A program made the translations under genes and the position numbers. From Persephonella sp. (GTDB lineage: Bacteria; Aquificota; Aquificia; Aquificales; Hydrogenothermaceae): a stretch of DNA of 35,600 nucleotides. Below the pieces are notes generated by a model that worked only from the letters and a program-made list of their open reading frames with translations, had not been told where the DNA came from and made no database searches. Where the stretch lies: contig NZ_WFPS01000040.1 in the NCBI RefSeq assembly GCF_015487465.1, forward strand, positions 1 to 35,600, in the 5' to 3' direction. How positions within the stretch are numbered: the stretch's first letter is position 1; every line of letters starts with the position of its first letter. This document shows positions 6,424 to 15,731 of the stretch, piece after piece.

Positions 6424-7602
6424 ATGAAGAAATTAGCACTAAAAACATTAATTCCAGCGGCTTTTATTGCATCAGCAATTTCTACAACTCCTGCCAATGC
6501 AGTAGCAAAATTTAAAATCAATGATGAAAGCACAGTCTGGATAAGTTTACTGTTACAGTTAAGGGGAGAATGGACAGAAGACGGACAGGTAGATGGATCT
6601 GGTTGGAGAAGTGACTTTTATATTAGAAGGGCAAGGATACTTTTCGGGGGGACAATTAATAAATATGTTGACTTTTTTGTTGAAACAGATAACCCAAACA
6701 TGGGAAAAGATAAAAAAGTATACGACAACAGCAATAACTTTATTGGATACAAATCGGATAACGATACAAAAACATTTATACAAGATGCATGGATAAGGCT
6801 AAAGTTTGCTAAAGAATTTAATATTGTGATGGGTCAGATACTTCTTCCATTTTCACACAACAATGCTACAGGTGCTACTTCTCTGCTGGGACTTGATTAC
6901 AACCTGACAGTTGTAAAGTTTCCTCCAACAAGTCATTTTGTCTGGAGAGATTACGGTGTGGAAGTGATGGGTCTTGTATCTTTACCAAAAGGAAGTCTTG
7001 ATTACAGAATTGGACTTTTTGATGGTGTTGAGTCTGTAAGAGGAACAGGAGTAACAGTAAACAAAGATGACAACTACAGGGTTACAGGAAGACTTCAATA
7101 CAACCTGTTCGATTCGGAGGGTTTTTACTACAAAGGAACATATTTAGGAAAGAAAAAGATTGTTTCTTTCGGGGCAGGTATCGATTATCAGAAAGATGGT
7201 GCAGCAGATAACTACACCACTCCTACAAAAGTAGATGACTACAAAGCATGGACTGTGGACATGTTTATTGATTACCCACTTGAAAACGGAGATGTTCCGT
7301 CGTTCCAAATAGGCTATATAGATTACGATTACGGTAATACAGGACACGCCAACGACGGAACAGCTATTTATGCACAAGCTGGTTATCTGTTTAGCAAACA
7401 GATGGGTATAGGAAAAATTGAACCAATAGTAAGGTATCAATCATTTGATTCTTCATCAGGAACTGACGACTCAGGTCTTTATCTTGGTGTGGCTTACTGG
7501 ATAGACGGATTTAGAGCAAATCTGAAAGCAGAGTATGAGATTGATGGAGGGGACGGAAAAGATCAAGATGTGTTTACGATACAGGCTCAAATACTATTTT
7601 AG
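6424..7602 (+). CDS. Outer-membrane porin (phosphate-selective porin O/P type)
   Basis: A 392-residue beta-barrel porin. The signal peptide (residues 1-26) ends ANA before VAKF. Family-like features follow: LRGEW, then YIRRARILFGGTINKYVDFF, then IQDAWIRLKFAKEFNIVMGQ, repeated amphipathic strands with aromatic ends, and a terminal strand ending in Phe (VFTIQAQILF) as expected for outer-membrane insertion. AAGGAGG precedes the ATG by six bases. acs follows after 12 bases, its binding site immediately after the porin stop, so the porin is the first gene of the acetate cluster and presumably passes acetate or another small anion. The real substrate is not known: the family name refers to phosphate or polyphosphate, but context favours carboxylates. 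Confidence 0.8.
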   Translation: MKKLALKTLIPAAFIASAISTTPANAVAKFKINDESTVWISLLLQLRGEWTEDGQVDGSGWRSDFYIRRARILFGGTINKYVDFFVETDNPNMGKDKKVYDNSNNFIGYKSDNDTKTFIQDAWIRLKFAKEFNIVMGQILLPFSHNNATGATSLLGLDYNLTVVKFPPTSHFVWRDYGVEVMGLVSLPKGSLDYRIGLFDGVESVRGTGVTVNKDDNYRVTGRLQYNLFDSEGFYYKGTYLGKKKIVSFGAGIDYQKDGAADNYTTPTKVDDYKAWTVDMFIDYPLENGDVPSFQIGYIDYDYGNTGHANDGTAIYAQAGYLFSKQMGIGKIEPIVRYQSFDSSSGTDDSGLYLGVAYWIDGFRANLKAEYEIDGGDGKDQDVFTIQAQILF

Positions 7603-7614
7603 GAGGTGATCAAA

Positions 7615-9516
7615 ATGTCTGATCACAAAGATGAAGTTTTGTTAAAAATCAATAAGGTTTATAATCCCCCAAAAAGAGTTCTTGAGAAAGTTCATATTAC
7701 AGCTGAAGAGTTTGACAAAATGTACCAGGAGTCTATAAAAGACCCTGAAACTTTCTGGAGCAGGCTTGCAGAGAAAGAGCTCCACTGGTTCAAAAAATGG
7801 GAAAAGGTAAGAGAATGGGAGTTTCCAAACTACAAGTGGTTTATAGGTGGAAAGCTAAACATCACCTATAACTGTCTTGACAGACATGTTGAAGGGGGAA
7901 AAAGGAATAAGGTTGCTTACATTTACACAAATGAAGATAATCAGGAAGTAAAAATCACCTATGGTGAACTTCTTGAGCTTGTGAACAAAATAGCCAATGG
8001 TCTTAAATCCCTCGGTGTCAAAAAAGGAGACAGGGTTGTTATCTATATGCCCCTTGTTATTGAACAACTTGCAATCATGCTTGCCTGTGCAAGGATAGGT
8101 GCGATACACTCAGTTGTCTATGCAGGATTTAGTGCAAACGCTCTAAAAATGAGAATAGAAGATGCACAGGCAAAGGTTGTTTTCACTTCAACATGGACAA
8201 AAAGAAGAGGAAAGAAAATTGATCTAAAATCTGTCGTTGACGAAGCGGTAGATGGTTTAGAGTTTGTGGAAAATATAGTTGTTCTTCAGAGGGAAGGGGA
8301 TCAGTTTGAGTTAGAGGAGAAAGAGATAGACTTTTACGATCTGATTAAAGACCAATCTCCACACTGTGATCCTGAAATTATGGATTCAGAAGATCCTTTG
8401 TTTATACTCTATACTTCCGGTTCCACAGGAAAACCGAAAGGAGTTCTTCACACAACAGGAGGATACAACCTTTATACACATGTCACAACAAAGTATGTAT
8501 TTGACATACACGAAGATGATATTTTCTGGTGCACTGCAGATCCCGGCTGGATAACAGGACACAGCTACATGGTTTATGGACCTTTATCTGTCGGAGCAAC
8601 ATCTGTTATAGCAGAAGGAGCCCCAGATTATCCGGATCCGGGTAGATGGTGGTCTATAGTTGAAAAATACAGAGTAAACATATTCTACACTGCTCCAACA
8701 GCCATAAGACTATTTATGAAATACGGTGAAGAATGGCCTAAAAAATACGACCTATCTTCCCTAAGAATACTTGGCTCTGTTGGAGAACCGATTAACCCTG
8801 AAGCATGGATATGGTATTACGAAGTTATAGGAAACAATCAATGTTCAATAGTTGATACATGGTGGCAGACGGAAACAGGGGGACACATGATAACAACAGT
8901 TCCTGCATACCCTCAAAAACCTGGAAAAGCTGGCAGACCTTTCTGGGGGGTTGATGCCGATGTTGTTGACAGAGAAGGTTACACTGAAGAACCTAACAAG
9001 GTTGGCTACCTCATAATTAAACAACCCTGGCCCTCGGCACTGAGAACATGCTGGGGAGAACCGGAAAGATTTGAGAAATACTGGACTGAGATAGACCATT
9101 ATTATTTTGCAGGTGATCTGGCGACAAAAGATGAAGACGGCTACATAATGATTTTAGGTAGAGCTGATGATGTTATAAACATATCAGGGCATAGAATAGG
9201 AACAGCTGAGGTTGAAAGTGCACTTGTATCCCACCCTGCAGTTGCTGAAGCCGCAGTTATAGGAAAACCCCATGAAGTAAAAGGGGAATCAATTAAGGCT
9301 TTTGTAATCCTCAAACAGGATCACGAGCCTTCTGAAAATCTAATAAAAGATCTCAAAATGCATGTTAGACATGAGCTTGGATCTCTCGCCGTTCCTGATG
9401 AGATAGAGTTTGTTGAAAAATTACCTAAAACAAGATCAGGAAAAATAATGAGGAGAGTTCTCAAAGCAAGGGAACTTGGAATGCCTCTTGGAGACATATC
9501 AACATTAGAAGACTAA
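7615..9516 (+). CDS. acs: Acetyl-CoA synthetase
   Basis: Activates acetate to acetyl-CoA through acetyl-AMP in the cytosol. The 633 residues carry the full adenylate-forming set: YTSGSTGKPKGVLHTTGG (P-loop A3, about 265-282), the TADPGWITGHSYMVYGPL block, WWQTETGGH, AGDLATKDEDGYIMILGRADD, and the C-terminal SGHRIGTAEVESALVSH plus TRSGKIMRR, whose lysine is the one acetylated in homologues. A GTG at 7606 lies inside the ribosome binding site AGGAGGT (7601-7607), so the ATG at 7615 is chosen. The gene sits between the porin and the DUF485/ActP pair. A GC-rich hairpin follows the stop and may separate its expression from the transporter genes. Confidence 0.95.
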   Translation: MSDHKDEVLLKINKVYNPPKRVLEKVHITAEEFDKMYQESIKDPETFWSRLAEKELHWFKKWEKVREWEFPNYKWFIGGKLNITYNCLDRHVEGGKRNKVAYIYTNEDNQEVKITYGELLELVNKIANGLKSLGVKKGDRVVIYMPLVIEQLAIMLACARIGAIHSVVYAGFSANALKMRIEDAQAKVVFTSTWTKRRGKKIDLKSVVDEAVDGLEFVENIVVLQREGDQFELEEKEIDFYDLIKDQSPHCDPEIMDSEDPLFILYTSGSTGKPKGVLHTTGGYNLYTHVTTKYVFDIHEDDIFWCTADPGWITGHSYMVYGPLSVGATSVIAEGAPDYPDPGRWWSIVEKYRVNIFYTAPTAIRLFMKYGEEWPKKYDLSSLRILGSVGEPINPEAWIWYYEVIGNNQCSIVDTWWQTETGGHMITTVPAYPQKPGKAGRPFWGVDADVVDREGYTEEPNKVGYLIIKQPWPSALRTCWGEPERFEKYWTEIDHYYFAGDLATKDEDGYIMILGRADDVINISGHRIGTAEVESALVSHPAVAEAAVIGKPHEVKGESIKAFVILKQDHEPSENLIKDLKMHVRHELGSLAVPDEIEFVEKLPKTRSGKIMRRVLKARELGMPLGDISTLED

Positions 9517-9522
9517 AAAAAA

Positions 9523-9538
9523 GGGGGGCTTTCCCCCC
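9523..9538 (+). terminator. GC hairpin after acs (attenuator or mRNA-end stem)
   Basis: GGGGGG-CTTT-CCCCCC, a six-pair stem with a four-base loop, directly after the acs stop. On this strand it is preceded by A's and not followed by a T run, so it is not a standard terminator rightward; on the opposite strand it would be followed by T's, but no leftward gene needs it. A partial terminator or a stabilising 3' stem within the operon is the best reading. Confidence 0.4.
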
Positions 9539-9576
9539 ATAAAAACGATACCTTAAGCCAACCAAGGAGGTTGACC

Positions 9577-9888
9577 ATGAAAAAAGAGGATCTAAAAAAA
9601 ATTTTACAGGATCATGAATTTCAAAGTCTAATGAAAAAAGTTTCCTTTGTATCCCTATTTTTTACCGCCGCAATAATGGTTGTGTATTACTCATTTATTT
9701 TACTACTTGCCTATGGAAAGGAGTTTCTTTCCAAACCTTTATATGAAGGAAGTGCAACAACATTAGGAATTCCGATAGGGATTGGGGTGATAATCGCAGC
9801 ATGGGTTCTTACTGGTCTCTATGTTTATTGGGCTAATAAAAACTACGATCCAATGGTTAAAAAATTAAGAGAAAAATTCAGGGGGTAA
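9577..9888 (+). CDS. DUF485 small membrane protein (YjcH-like)
   Basis: A 103-residue protein with two transmembrane segments (about 20-43 and 63-87) and the DUF485 pattern: HEFQSLMKK near the N-terminus, the [19 protein letters not shown] block, then [12 protein letters not shown]. In many bacteria this gene sits between acs and actP, and the protein is thought to assist the symporter. AAGGAGG (9564-9570) lies six bases before the ATG at 9577; a TTG at 9571 is too close to it. actP begins four bases after the stop, so the two are certainly co-translated. Confidence 0.88.
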   Translation: MKKEDLKKILQDHEFQSLMKKVSFVSLFFTAAIMVVYYSFILLLAYGKEFLSKPLYEGSATTLGIPIGIGVIIAAWVLTGLYVYWANKNYDPMVKKLREKFRG

Positions 9889-9892
9889 AAAA

Positions 9893-11491
9893 ATGAAAAA
9901 AATAATATATACATGGGCAGGCTTGTCTATATTCTCCACCCCTTCCTTCGCAGGAAACGAAGCCATCGTAGGTATGAACCCTATCGCTATAGCTTTTTTT
10001 CTATTTTTTATTGTTGCAACTTTAGGAATAACATACTGGGCTGCTAAAAGATCAAGAACAGCAACAGAATTTTATGCTGCAGGAAGAAGTATTTCCGGAT
10101 TCCAAAATGGGCTGGCACTGGCTGGAGATTACATGAGTGCTGCTTCTTTTTTAGGCATTGCCGGTATGGTGGCAACCAAAGGGTATGATGGATTGATTTA
10201 CTCAATAGGATTTTTGGTAGGCTGGCCAGTTATAATGTTCCTGATAGCTGAGCCTCTGAGAAACTTAGGTAAATATACATTTGCAGATGTTGTTGCCTAC
10301 AGACTGAAACTAAGACCTATTAAGGTGCTTGCTGCTATGGGTTCTGTTGCTGTTGTGATACTGTATCTTATCGCCCAGATGGTCGGTTCTGGAAAACTTA
10401 TCCAGCTTGTTTTTGGTATTCCGTATGAGCTTGCCGTTGTAATAATTGGAGGTTTGATGATCACATATGTCTTATTTGGGGGAATGCTGGCAACAACATG
10501 GGTTCAGATTATAAAAGCTGTTTTACTCTTAGGTGGTGCAACTATAATGACCGTCTGGACGCTTGCCAAGTTTGGTTTCTCCCCGGAAAACCTGTTCCAG
10601 AACGTTAAAGACATTGCCGGTGAAAAATGGCTACAGCCGGGAGGACTTGTTTCTGACCCTATAGACGCTATCTCTCTTGGGCTTGCTCTTATGTTTGGGA
10701 CTGCAGGTCTGCCTCACATTCTTATGAGGTTTTACACAGTTCCAGATGCAAAAGAGGCAAGGAAATCTGTATTTTTTGCAACAGGATTTATAGGCTATTT
10801 CTACATACTGACATTTGTTATAGGTTTTGGAGCTGTTGTTCTTGTAGGTCTTGATAAGATACTTGCCATTGGAAAAGGCGGTAACATGGCTGCTCCACTG
10901 CTTGCACAGGCTTTAGGAGGTGACGCATTCTTAGGATTTATAGCCGCAGTAGCTTTTGCAACCATACTTGCTGTTGTAGCCGGATTAACGCTGGCAGGTG
11001 CCAGTGCTTTATCACACGACCTTTATGTGGGGGTCTTTAGAAAGGGAGAGTCTTCTGAAGAGCAGGAAGTTAAAATCACAAGAATATCCGTTCTGGTTCT
11101 TGGAATAATAGCTATCGTTCTGGGAATAGCCTTCAAAGATCAGAATATAGCATTTATGGTTGGTCTGGCTTTTGCGATAGCTGCATCAACGAACTTCCCT
11201 GCTCTTTTAATGTCTATAGTATGGAAAAGGTTTACCACAGCAGGTGCTGTTGCAAGTATGGCTACAGGTCTGGTTCTCTCTGTTGTTCTGATTATACTCA
11301 GTAAAACTGTGTGGGTTGCAATTCTTGGAAATCCAGAGCCTATATTCCCTTACAAAAATCCGGCTATAATATCAATGACAGCAGCTTTTATAGTTGGAAT
11401 TCTGGTTTCTCTGATGACTTCTGAACCGGAAGCTGAAGAAAAATATGAAGAGATGAAAGTAAGAAAGTATCTTGGAATAGGCGCAGAATAA
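9893..11491 (+). CDS. actP: Acetate/solute:sodium symporter ActP
   Basis: A 532-residue member of the solute:sodium symporter family, predicted to carry acetate inward with Na+ or H+. A signal-like N-terminus ([20 protein letters not shown]) precedes about thirteen membrane helices. Family marks include [32 protein letters not shown] (read as two adjoining motifs, about 58-90), [22 protein letters not shown] split across a helix-loop, and the [16 protein letters not shown]-like region near 365-380. The acs/DUF485 context makes acetate or another short carboxylate the likely substrate. A hairpin follows the stop, before the DUF294 gene. The specificity assignment rests on neighbours more than on residues. 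Confidence 0.9.
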   Translation: MKKIIYTWAGLSIFSTPSFAGNEAIVGMNPIAIAFFLFFIVATLGITYWAAKRSRTATEFYAAGRSISGFQNGLALAGDYMSAASFLGIAGMVATKGYDGLIYSIGFLVGWPVIMFLIAEPLRNLGKYTFADVVAYRLKLRPIKVLAAMGSVAVVILYLIAQMVGSGKLIQLVFGIPYELAVVIIGGLMITYVLFGGMLATTWVQIIKAVLLLGGATIMTVWTLAKFGFSPENLFQNVKDIAGEKWLQPGGLVSDPIDAISLGLALMFGTAGLPHILMRFYTVPDAKEARKSVFFATGFIGYFYILTFVIGFGAVVLVGLDKILAIGKGGNMAAPLLAQALGGDAFLGFIAAVAFATILAVVAGLTLAGASALSHDLYVGVFRKGESSEEQEVKITRISVLVLGIIAIVLGIAFKDQNIAFMVGLAFAIAASTNFPALLMSIVWKRFTTAGAVASMATGLVLSVVLIILSKTVWVAILGNPEPIFPYKNPAIISMTAAFIVGILVSLMTSEPEAEEKYEEMKVRKYLGIGAE

Positions 11492-11496
11492 AAACA

Positions 11497-11514
11497 GGGG
11501 GCTTTAATGCCCCC
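11497..11514 (+). terminator. GC hairpin after actP (weak terminator or attenuator)
   Basis: GGGGGC-TTTAAT-GCCCCC, a six-pair stem followed only by TTAAAG, fifteen bases before the next start codon. The poor T tract suggests partial termination or mRNA-end protection, so the downstream regulatory genes would be expressed less than the transporter. Confidence 0.45.
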
Positions 11515-11528
11515 TTAAAGAGAAAAAG

Positions 11529-13352
11529 ATGAGTCTTGATATTAAAGAGTTTTTAAGTAAACAAGAGCCCTTCTCCTCCCTTTCAGAAAACCAGATAGAG
11601 TATATTATCAAAAATTCTTCCCTTGATTATGTTCCAAAAGATGAAATACTTTTAAAACCCGGTCAGATACCTTCATATTTATATCTTATAATCAAAGGGG
11701 GCTTTGTTCTAAAAAAAGGGGAAACTACCCTTGAATTTTTAGAAAAAGGAGACAGTATCGGCGATACTTCACTGATTTTTGATCAGGAAAACCAGTTTAC
11801 CGTTCAGGCAGTTGAAGACAGCATACTGCTTTTAATCCCTTCTGATATATTTAAAACCATTATCAACAGCCACCCAGAGTTTAAAGAGTATTTCACAAAA
11901 ACAACAATAAAAAAACTGACAGAAGGATACAGGAGATTACAGGGATCAATTGATGACACTTCCCTTTTAAGCATAAGGGATTTTCCCCTTAAAGAACCTT
12001 TATTCTGCAGTGGAGAAGAAAAAATCACAGAAGTTGCAAAAAAAATGACCAAAAAAGGTCTATCCTACTGCCTTGTAGGAGAAACTTCAGATCTGCAAGG
12101 AATAATAACAGATAGGGATCTGAAAGATAGAGTTATCGCAGCAGGAAAAAATCCAGATATGATCAAAGCTGAGGAGATCAAAACTTATCCGGTAGAAACT
12201 ATAGACAGCAGCAAATTTTTATTTGAAGCAGTTCTTAAAATGGTTAACAAAAACATAAAAAGACTGCCTGTTGTTGAAAATAAAAAAGTTGTTGGGGTTA
12301 TTGAAGATAGGGATATATTTATATTTCAGTCCAAAAACTTACTTCACTTTATAAAACAGATACAGGTTGAAAGTGATGTAAAAGTTTTAAAGGAGATTTA
12401 TTTCAACATTCAGGAATCTGTGAAAAATCTTTTTAAAACCGGAAAAGACATAGAAATACTCCAGAAATACACAGCTGAAATAAATGACAGGTTTATACAG
12501 AAAGCTATCCAGCTGACCCTCAATGAGTTAAAGGAGAAGATAGATTTTTCTTTTGTTGTTTTAGGAAGTGAGGGAAGAAAAGAACAGACCCTTAACACAG
12601 ACATTGATAACGGGATTATATACTCAGACAGTTCTCCCAGAGAAACTGTGTTAAAGATAGGAAGGAAGGTTGTTGAGAGGTTATTAGAAATAGGATTTCC
12701 AAAATGCCCCGGAAACATAATGGCATCTAATCCTGTATGGGTAAAATCTCTTAAAGATTGGGAGGACACTCTCAGCAGTTGGATACACAGACCTGATCCA
12801 GAAAGTATAATGTATATAAGCATTTTCTTTGATCTTAGATCTGTGTATGGAAATGATAACTTTTCACAACAGCTTAGAAAACATATTTTTAATGTTGTGG
12901 AAAAAAATAAAAACTTCCTTGTTGTGATGGCATTAAAAACACTGGAATTTGAACCTCCAATCGGTTTTTTCAGGAATTTTATAGTTGAAAAAACCGGTGA
13001 ACACAAAAACGAGCTTGACATAAAAAAAGGAGGTATCTTCCCCATAGTTCAGGGAACAAGGGTTCTGTCCATTGAAAACAAAGTTGAGTTGACAGGAACA
13101 CTTGATAGATTAAGAGAACTTAGAAATAAAATTGGAACCCATCTAACAGAGGAGTTAATTGAGAGCTTCAAATTCTTCCAGATACTCAGGCTAAAATTCC
13201 AGATAGAAAAAATTCAGGAAGGTAAAGAGCCTGATAATTACATAAATCCGGAAAAACTTTCAAAATTTGAAAAAGATCTTCTTAAAGATGCATTTAAGGT
13301 CGTAAAAAGGTTTCAGGAGATGTTAGGAGTTCACTACAGGATAAGAGTATGA
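11529..13352 (+). CDS. cNMP-binding/CBS/DUF294 nucleotidyltransferase-like protein
   Basis: A 607-residue multidomain signalling protein. In order: a cyclic-nucleotide-binding-like domain (about 15-130), a CBS pair (about 155-270, with TDRDLKDR and GVIEDRDIF), and a DUF294 putative nucleotidyltransferase region near 340-370 (GSEGRKEQTLNTDIDNG, the GlnD-like G-S-x-G-R-x-E-Q-x-x-x-T-D-x-D pattern) plus its C-terminal helical domain. Such proteins commonly stand next to acetate symporters with a DnaQ-like exonuclease, as here, and are thought to tune the transporter or nucleotide signalling; the actual reaction is not established. The ATG at 11529 has only a purine-rich tract as binding site. 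The stop overlaps the exonuclease start (ATGA). Confidence 0.85.
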   Translation: MSLDIKEFLSKQEPFSSLSENQIEYIIKNSSLDYVPKDEILLKPGQIPSYLYLIIKGGFVLKKGETTLEFLEKGDSIGDTSLIFDQENQFTVQAVEDSILLLIPSDIFKTIINSHPEFKEYFTKTTIKKLTEGYRRLQGSIDDTSLLSIRDFPLKEPLFCSGEEKITEVAKKMTKKGLSYCLVGETSDLQGIITDRDLKDRVIAAGKNPDMIKAEEIKTYPVETIDSSKFLFEAVLKMVNKNIKRLPVVENKKVVGVIEDRDIFIFQSKNLLHFIKQIQVESDVKVLKEIYFNIQESVKNLFKTGKDIEILQKYTAEINDRFIQKAIQLTLNELKEKIDFSFVVLGSEGRKEQTLNTDIDNGIIYSDSSPRETVLKIGRKVVERLLEIGFPKCPGNIMASNPVWVKSLKDWEDTLSSWIHRPDPESIMYISIFFDLRSVYGNDNFSQQLRKHIFNVVEKNKNFLVVMALKTLEFEPPIGFFRNFIVEKTGEHKNELDIKKGGIFPIVQGTRVLSIENKVELTGTLDRLRELRNKIGTHLTEELIESFKFFQILRLKFQIEKIQEGKEPDNYINPEKLSKFEKDLLKDAFKVVKRFQEMLGVHYRIRV

Positions 13353-14008
13353 ACTTATTAAAAAAAATAACTTATCTAAAGTATAAAAAAAATCCTTATT
13401 TTCACAAATTTTATACCGAAATTCAAAAAAAACCTCTGGAGCATCTCACTTTTTGTTCTTTTGATCTGGAGACTACAGGTCTGGACATAAAAAAAGATGA
13501 GATCATCTCTATAGGCGGTATAAAAATAAAAGACCTCAAAATAGAATTAAGTTCAAAATTTTATAAAGTGGTAAGACCAAAAAAAAAGATAAAAAAAGAA
13601 AGCATTTTGATACACGGTATTACTACAGCAGACATAGAGACAGCCCTCCCCCCAGAAGAAGTAATCCCTAATTTTTTAGAATACATAAAAGGAACTATTC
13701 TTGTTGGATACTTTATCAGTTTTGACATATCAATACTCTCAAGGTATTCACAGGAGATGTTTGGTATTCCTGTATTAAATCCATACATTGATATAAGAGA
13801 TATTTATTTTTCAAAACTTAAAAGCAGGTACACACCTACAGAAAAAAGGGAAGAAAAAAATCTTGAACAGCTGGCAGAAGAATATGGCATACCTGTAGAA
13901 AAAAGACATGACGCATTTTACGACAGTCTTATATCAGCTCTGATTTTTATGGCTATGGCTAAAAAAGATAGATCTATTGTTGAAAAAGCTGTAAGAAAGA
14001 TTATTTAA
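13349..14008 (+). CDS. DEDDh 3'-5' exonuclease (DnaQ/PolC epsilon-like)
   Basis: A 219-residue exonuclease. Exo I is FDLETTGLD (catalytic Asp and Glu near 38-40), Exo II is VGYFISFDISIL with its Asp near residue 127, and Exo III is KRHDAFYDSL, which gives the His and Asp of the DEDDh type near 188. The N-terminal 35 residues are outside the domain. It overlaps the DUF294 gene by four bases and accompanies it beside actP, a pairing known from many genomes, so a role in nucleotide signalling or turnover linked to that protein is more likely than replication proofreading. The substrate is not known. Its 3' end overlaps the opposing permease gene by four bases. Confidence 0.85.
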   Translation: MNLLKKITYLKYKKNPYFHKFYTEIQKKPLEHLTFCSFDLETTGLDIKKDEIISIGGIKIKDLKIELSSKFYKVVRPKKKIKKESILIHGITTADIETALPPEEVIPNFLEYIKGTILVGYFISFDISILSRYSQEMFGIPVLNPYIDIRDIYFSKLKSRYTPTEKREEKNLEQLAEEYGIPVEKRHDAFYDSLISALIFMAMAKKDRSIVEKAVRKII

Positions 14009-15342
14009 ATTTTTATAAGACCAAATATCCTTTTTTTCAGATTTTTATTCTTAAATTCCCTTTTAATAAATTTTCTCTTGGTTATAGACCTGTAAGTCAG
14101 CTCAAACACAAAAGATACCAAAAGAACACCAAAACTTGTAAAAAAGCTCTCTTTTTGTGTTTTCCACTGGTATGCTACAAGTGTTATAAAGATCGTAAAA
14201 ATAACAATAAAATTAAAAAGTATTATCAGTTTATTTCCCTCAACTTCACCTAAGAGCTTGTAGTGTGAGGCTATCACAAAAAGGTAAATAATGAGAAAAA
14301 CAAAGCTTATGAGAGTAGATATACCGTTCAGATCAAAGAAAAGTGCAAAAATAATACTCAAAACAGCTGTTATATACAGACCTTCCGGCTCGTTAAACCA
14401 CACTTTTCTCTCAAAAGTTTTAGGCAGGTGTCCTTTTTTTGCGAGAACATAGGCAACATTTGCTCCTCCGTAAAGGGTTGCATTTATAGCAGAAGATGTT
14501 GAAAACAGAGCACCAATTGAGACAAGAATAAAACCTATCTGCCCCAAGAAAGGCTTTGCAGCCTCAGCAAGTGCATACTCTTTTGACTTTATCAAGCCTT
14601 CTACACCAAGGTTCCCAACAGCAACAACAGCAACAGACACATAAACAACAGCAACTATCATTATACTGATGTAGATCGCTTTAGGAACATTTTCTTTAGG
14701 GTTTTCCATGTTTTCTGATGCGTTCGTTATTAGTCCAAACCCCATATATGTAAGAAATAAAACAGAAGCTGCATAAAAGGTTGATACTATATCTTCAGGA
14801 TCAACAAGAGGTTTCAAAAATTCAGGTTTTATACTCCAGACACCCAACACAACAAAAGAGAGCAAAACAGCAAGTTTTACAAGCACTATCCAGAATTCTG
14901 CTTTACCTACAGCTTTTGATCCAAAAAAGTTAAGAACCGTAAAAAAAGAGACTATCAATATCTCCATAAACGCAAGGTATAAAGGCTTAACAGGAATGTG
15001 AAACAGGGCAAGGAAGTATCCACCAAAGGCTTTCGCGAAAAGGGATATGGAGATAACATAACTGAACCACATAAGTATGCTTAATGTTCCTGTTATCACA
15101 TTGTCTCCAATCCCCCTGAGTATAAACTCAATCGGACCTGCATTAGAGACATAAACAGACCCTAACTTTGCGTAAGAATAAGCAACAGAAAGAGAAACAA
15201 CTGCTGCAAGAATGAAGGCGATATAAAGGTTATTATGACAGATCTGGGCACCAACCCCAAGAATTGAAAATATTCCAGCACCTATCATGGTGCCAACAGC
15301 TATAGAAACAGCTTCCCACAGACCTATCTTTTTATCTTTCAA
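14005..15342 (-). CDS. APC-family amino acid permease
   Basis: A 445-residue transporter of the amino acid-polyamine-organocation superfamily with about twelve predicted helices. The first helix has the signature VGTMIGAGIFSILG (about 17-30), and helix 6 has SVLFLTYMGFGLITNASENM (about 193-212). Substrate is not predictable from sequence; polyamine or amino acid uptake are both possible. The start is a TTG at 15342, with AAGGAGG five bases upstream and no suitable ATG nearby, which makes this non-ATG start convincing. The zinc-ribbon miniprotein gene lies 23 bases upstream and is probably co-transcribed. Confidence 0.85.
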   Translation of the reverse strand: MKDKKIGLWEAVSIAVGTMIGAGIFSILGVGAQICHNNLYIAFILAAVVSLSVAYSYAKLGSVYVSNAGPIEFILRGIGDNVITGTLSILMWFSYVISISLFAKAFGGYFLALFHIPVKPLYLAFMEILIVSFFTVLNFFGSKAVGKAEFWIVLVKLAVLLSFVVLGVWSIKPEFLKPLVDPEDIVSTFYAASVLFLTYMGFGLITNASENMENPKENVPKAIYISIMIVAVVYVSVAVVAVGNLGVEGLIKSKEYALAEAAKPFLGQIGFILVSIGALFSTSSAINATLYGGANVAYVLAKKGHLPKTFERKVWFNEPEGLYITAVLSIIFALFFDLNGISTLISFVFLIIYLFVIASHYKLLGEVEGNKLIILFNFIVIFTIFITLVAYQWKTQKESFFTSFGVLLVSFVFELTYRSITKRKFIKREFKNKNLKKRIFGLIKI

Positions 15343-15365
15343 TCAGCCCTCCTTACTAAAACAGA

Positions 15366-15560
15366 TTAACGGGCTGTTTCCTTTGTGTCAACCTCAACTA
15401 TTTTTGTCTCAATTATTCTTCTACCGCAGCTTTCACACCTTGTGTCAAGAACACCTACATTATTTGCAACAACAATTACTTCTTTCCCTTCCTTTCCACA
15501 TTTACATCTGTAAGGAACTTCAACAAACCTCACATCATAATCCTCCACAGTTTTCACCAT
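15366..15560 (-). CDS. Zinc-ribbon miniprotein
   Basis: A 64-residue protein with CKC (Cys19, Cys21) and CESC (Cys42, Cys45), spaced to bind one zinc ion, between beta-like strands (VIVVANNVGVL and IIETKIVEVD). No named family is recognised. An AAGGAGGTGA site lies nine bases before the ATG at 15560. It diverges from speD and leads into the APC permease. A nucleic-acid or protein-docking role is possible but not supported beyond the metal site. Confidence 0.7.
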   Translation of the reverse strand: MVKTVEDYDVRFVEVPYRCKCGKEGKEVIVVANNVGVLDTRCESCGRRIIETKIVEVDTKETAR

Positions 15561-15731
15561 ATCATCTCACCTCCTTGGTTAGTTTTTATTAACTATTAAA
15601 AATCTATTCCGATTGTCTGATATGTTGATGAGCTTTATCATAAAAAGGTTTCCAAAAATCTTTACAATGGTTAAAAATTGGTATATTTTTTATATTTTGT
15701 AAACAAGATAAATACAAGGAGGATTGACGGA

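Noticed and set aside
12410-13045. 211-codon leftward open frame opposite the DUF294 gene
   Set aside because: It lies wholly opposite a well-supported gene, has no binding site and its protein is a low-complexity Ser/Phe/Leu shadow.
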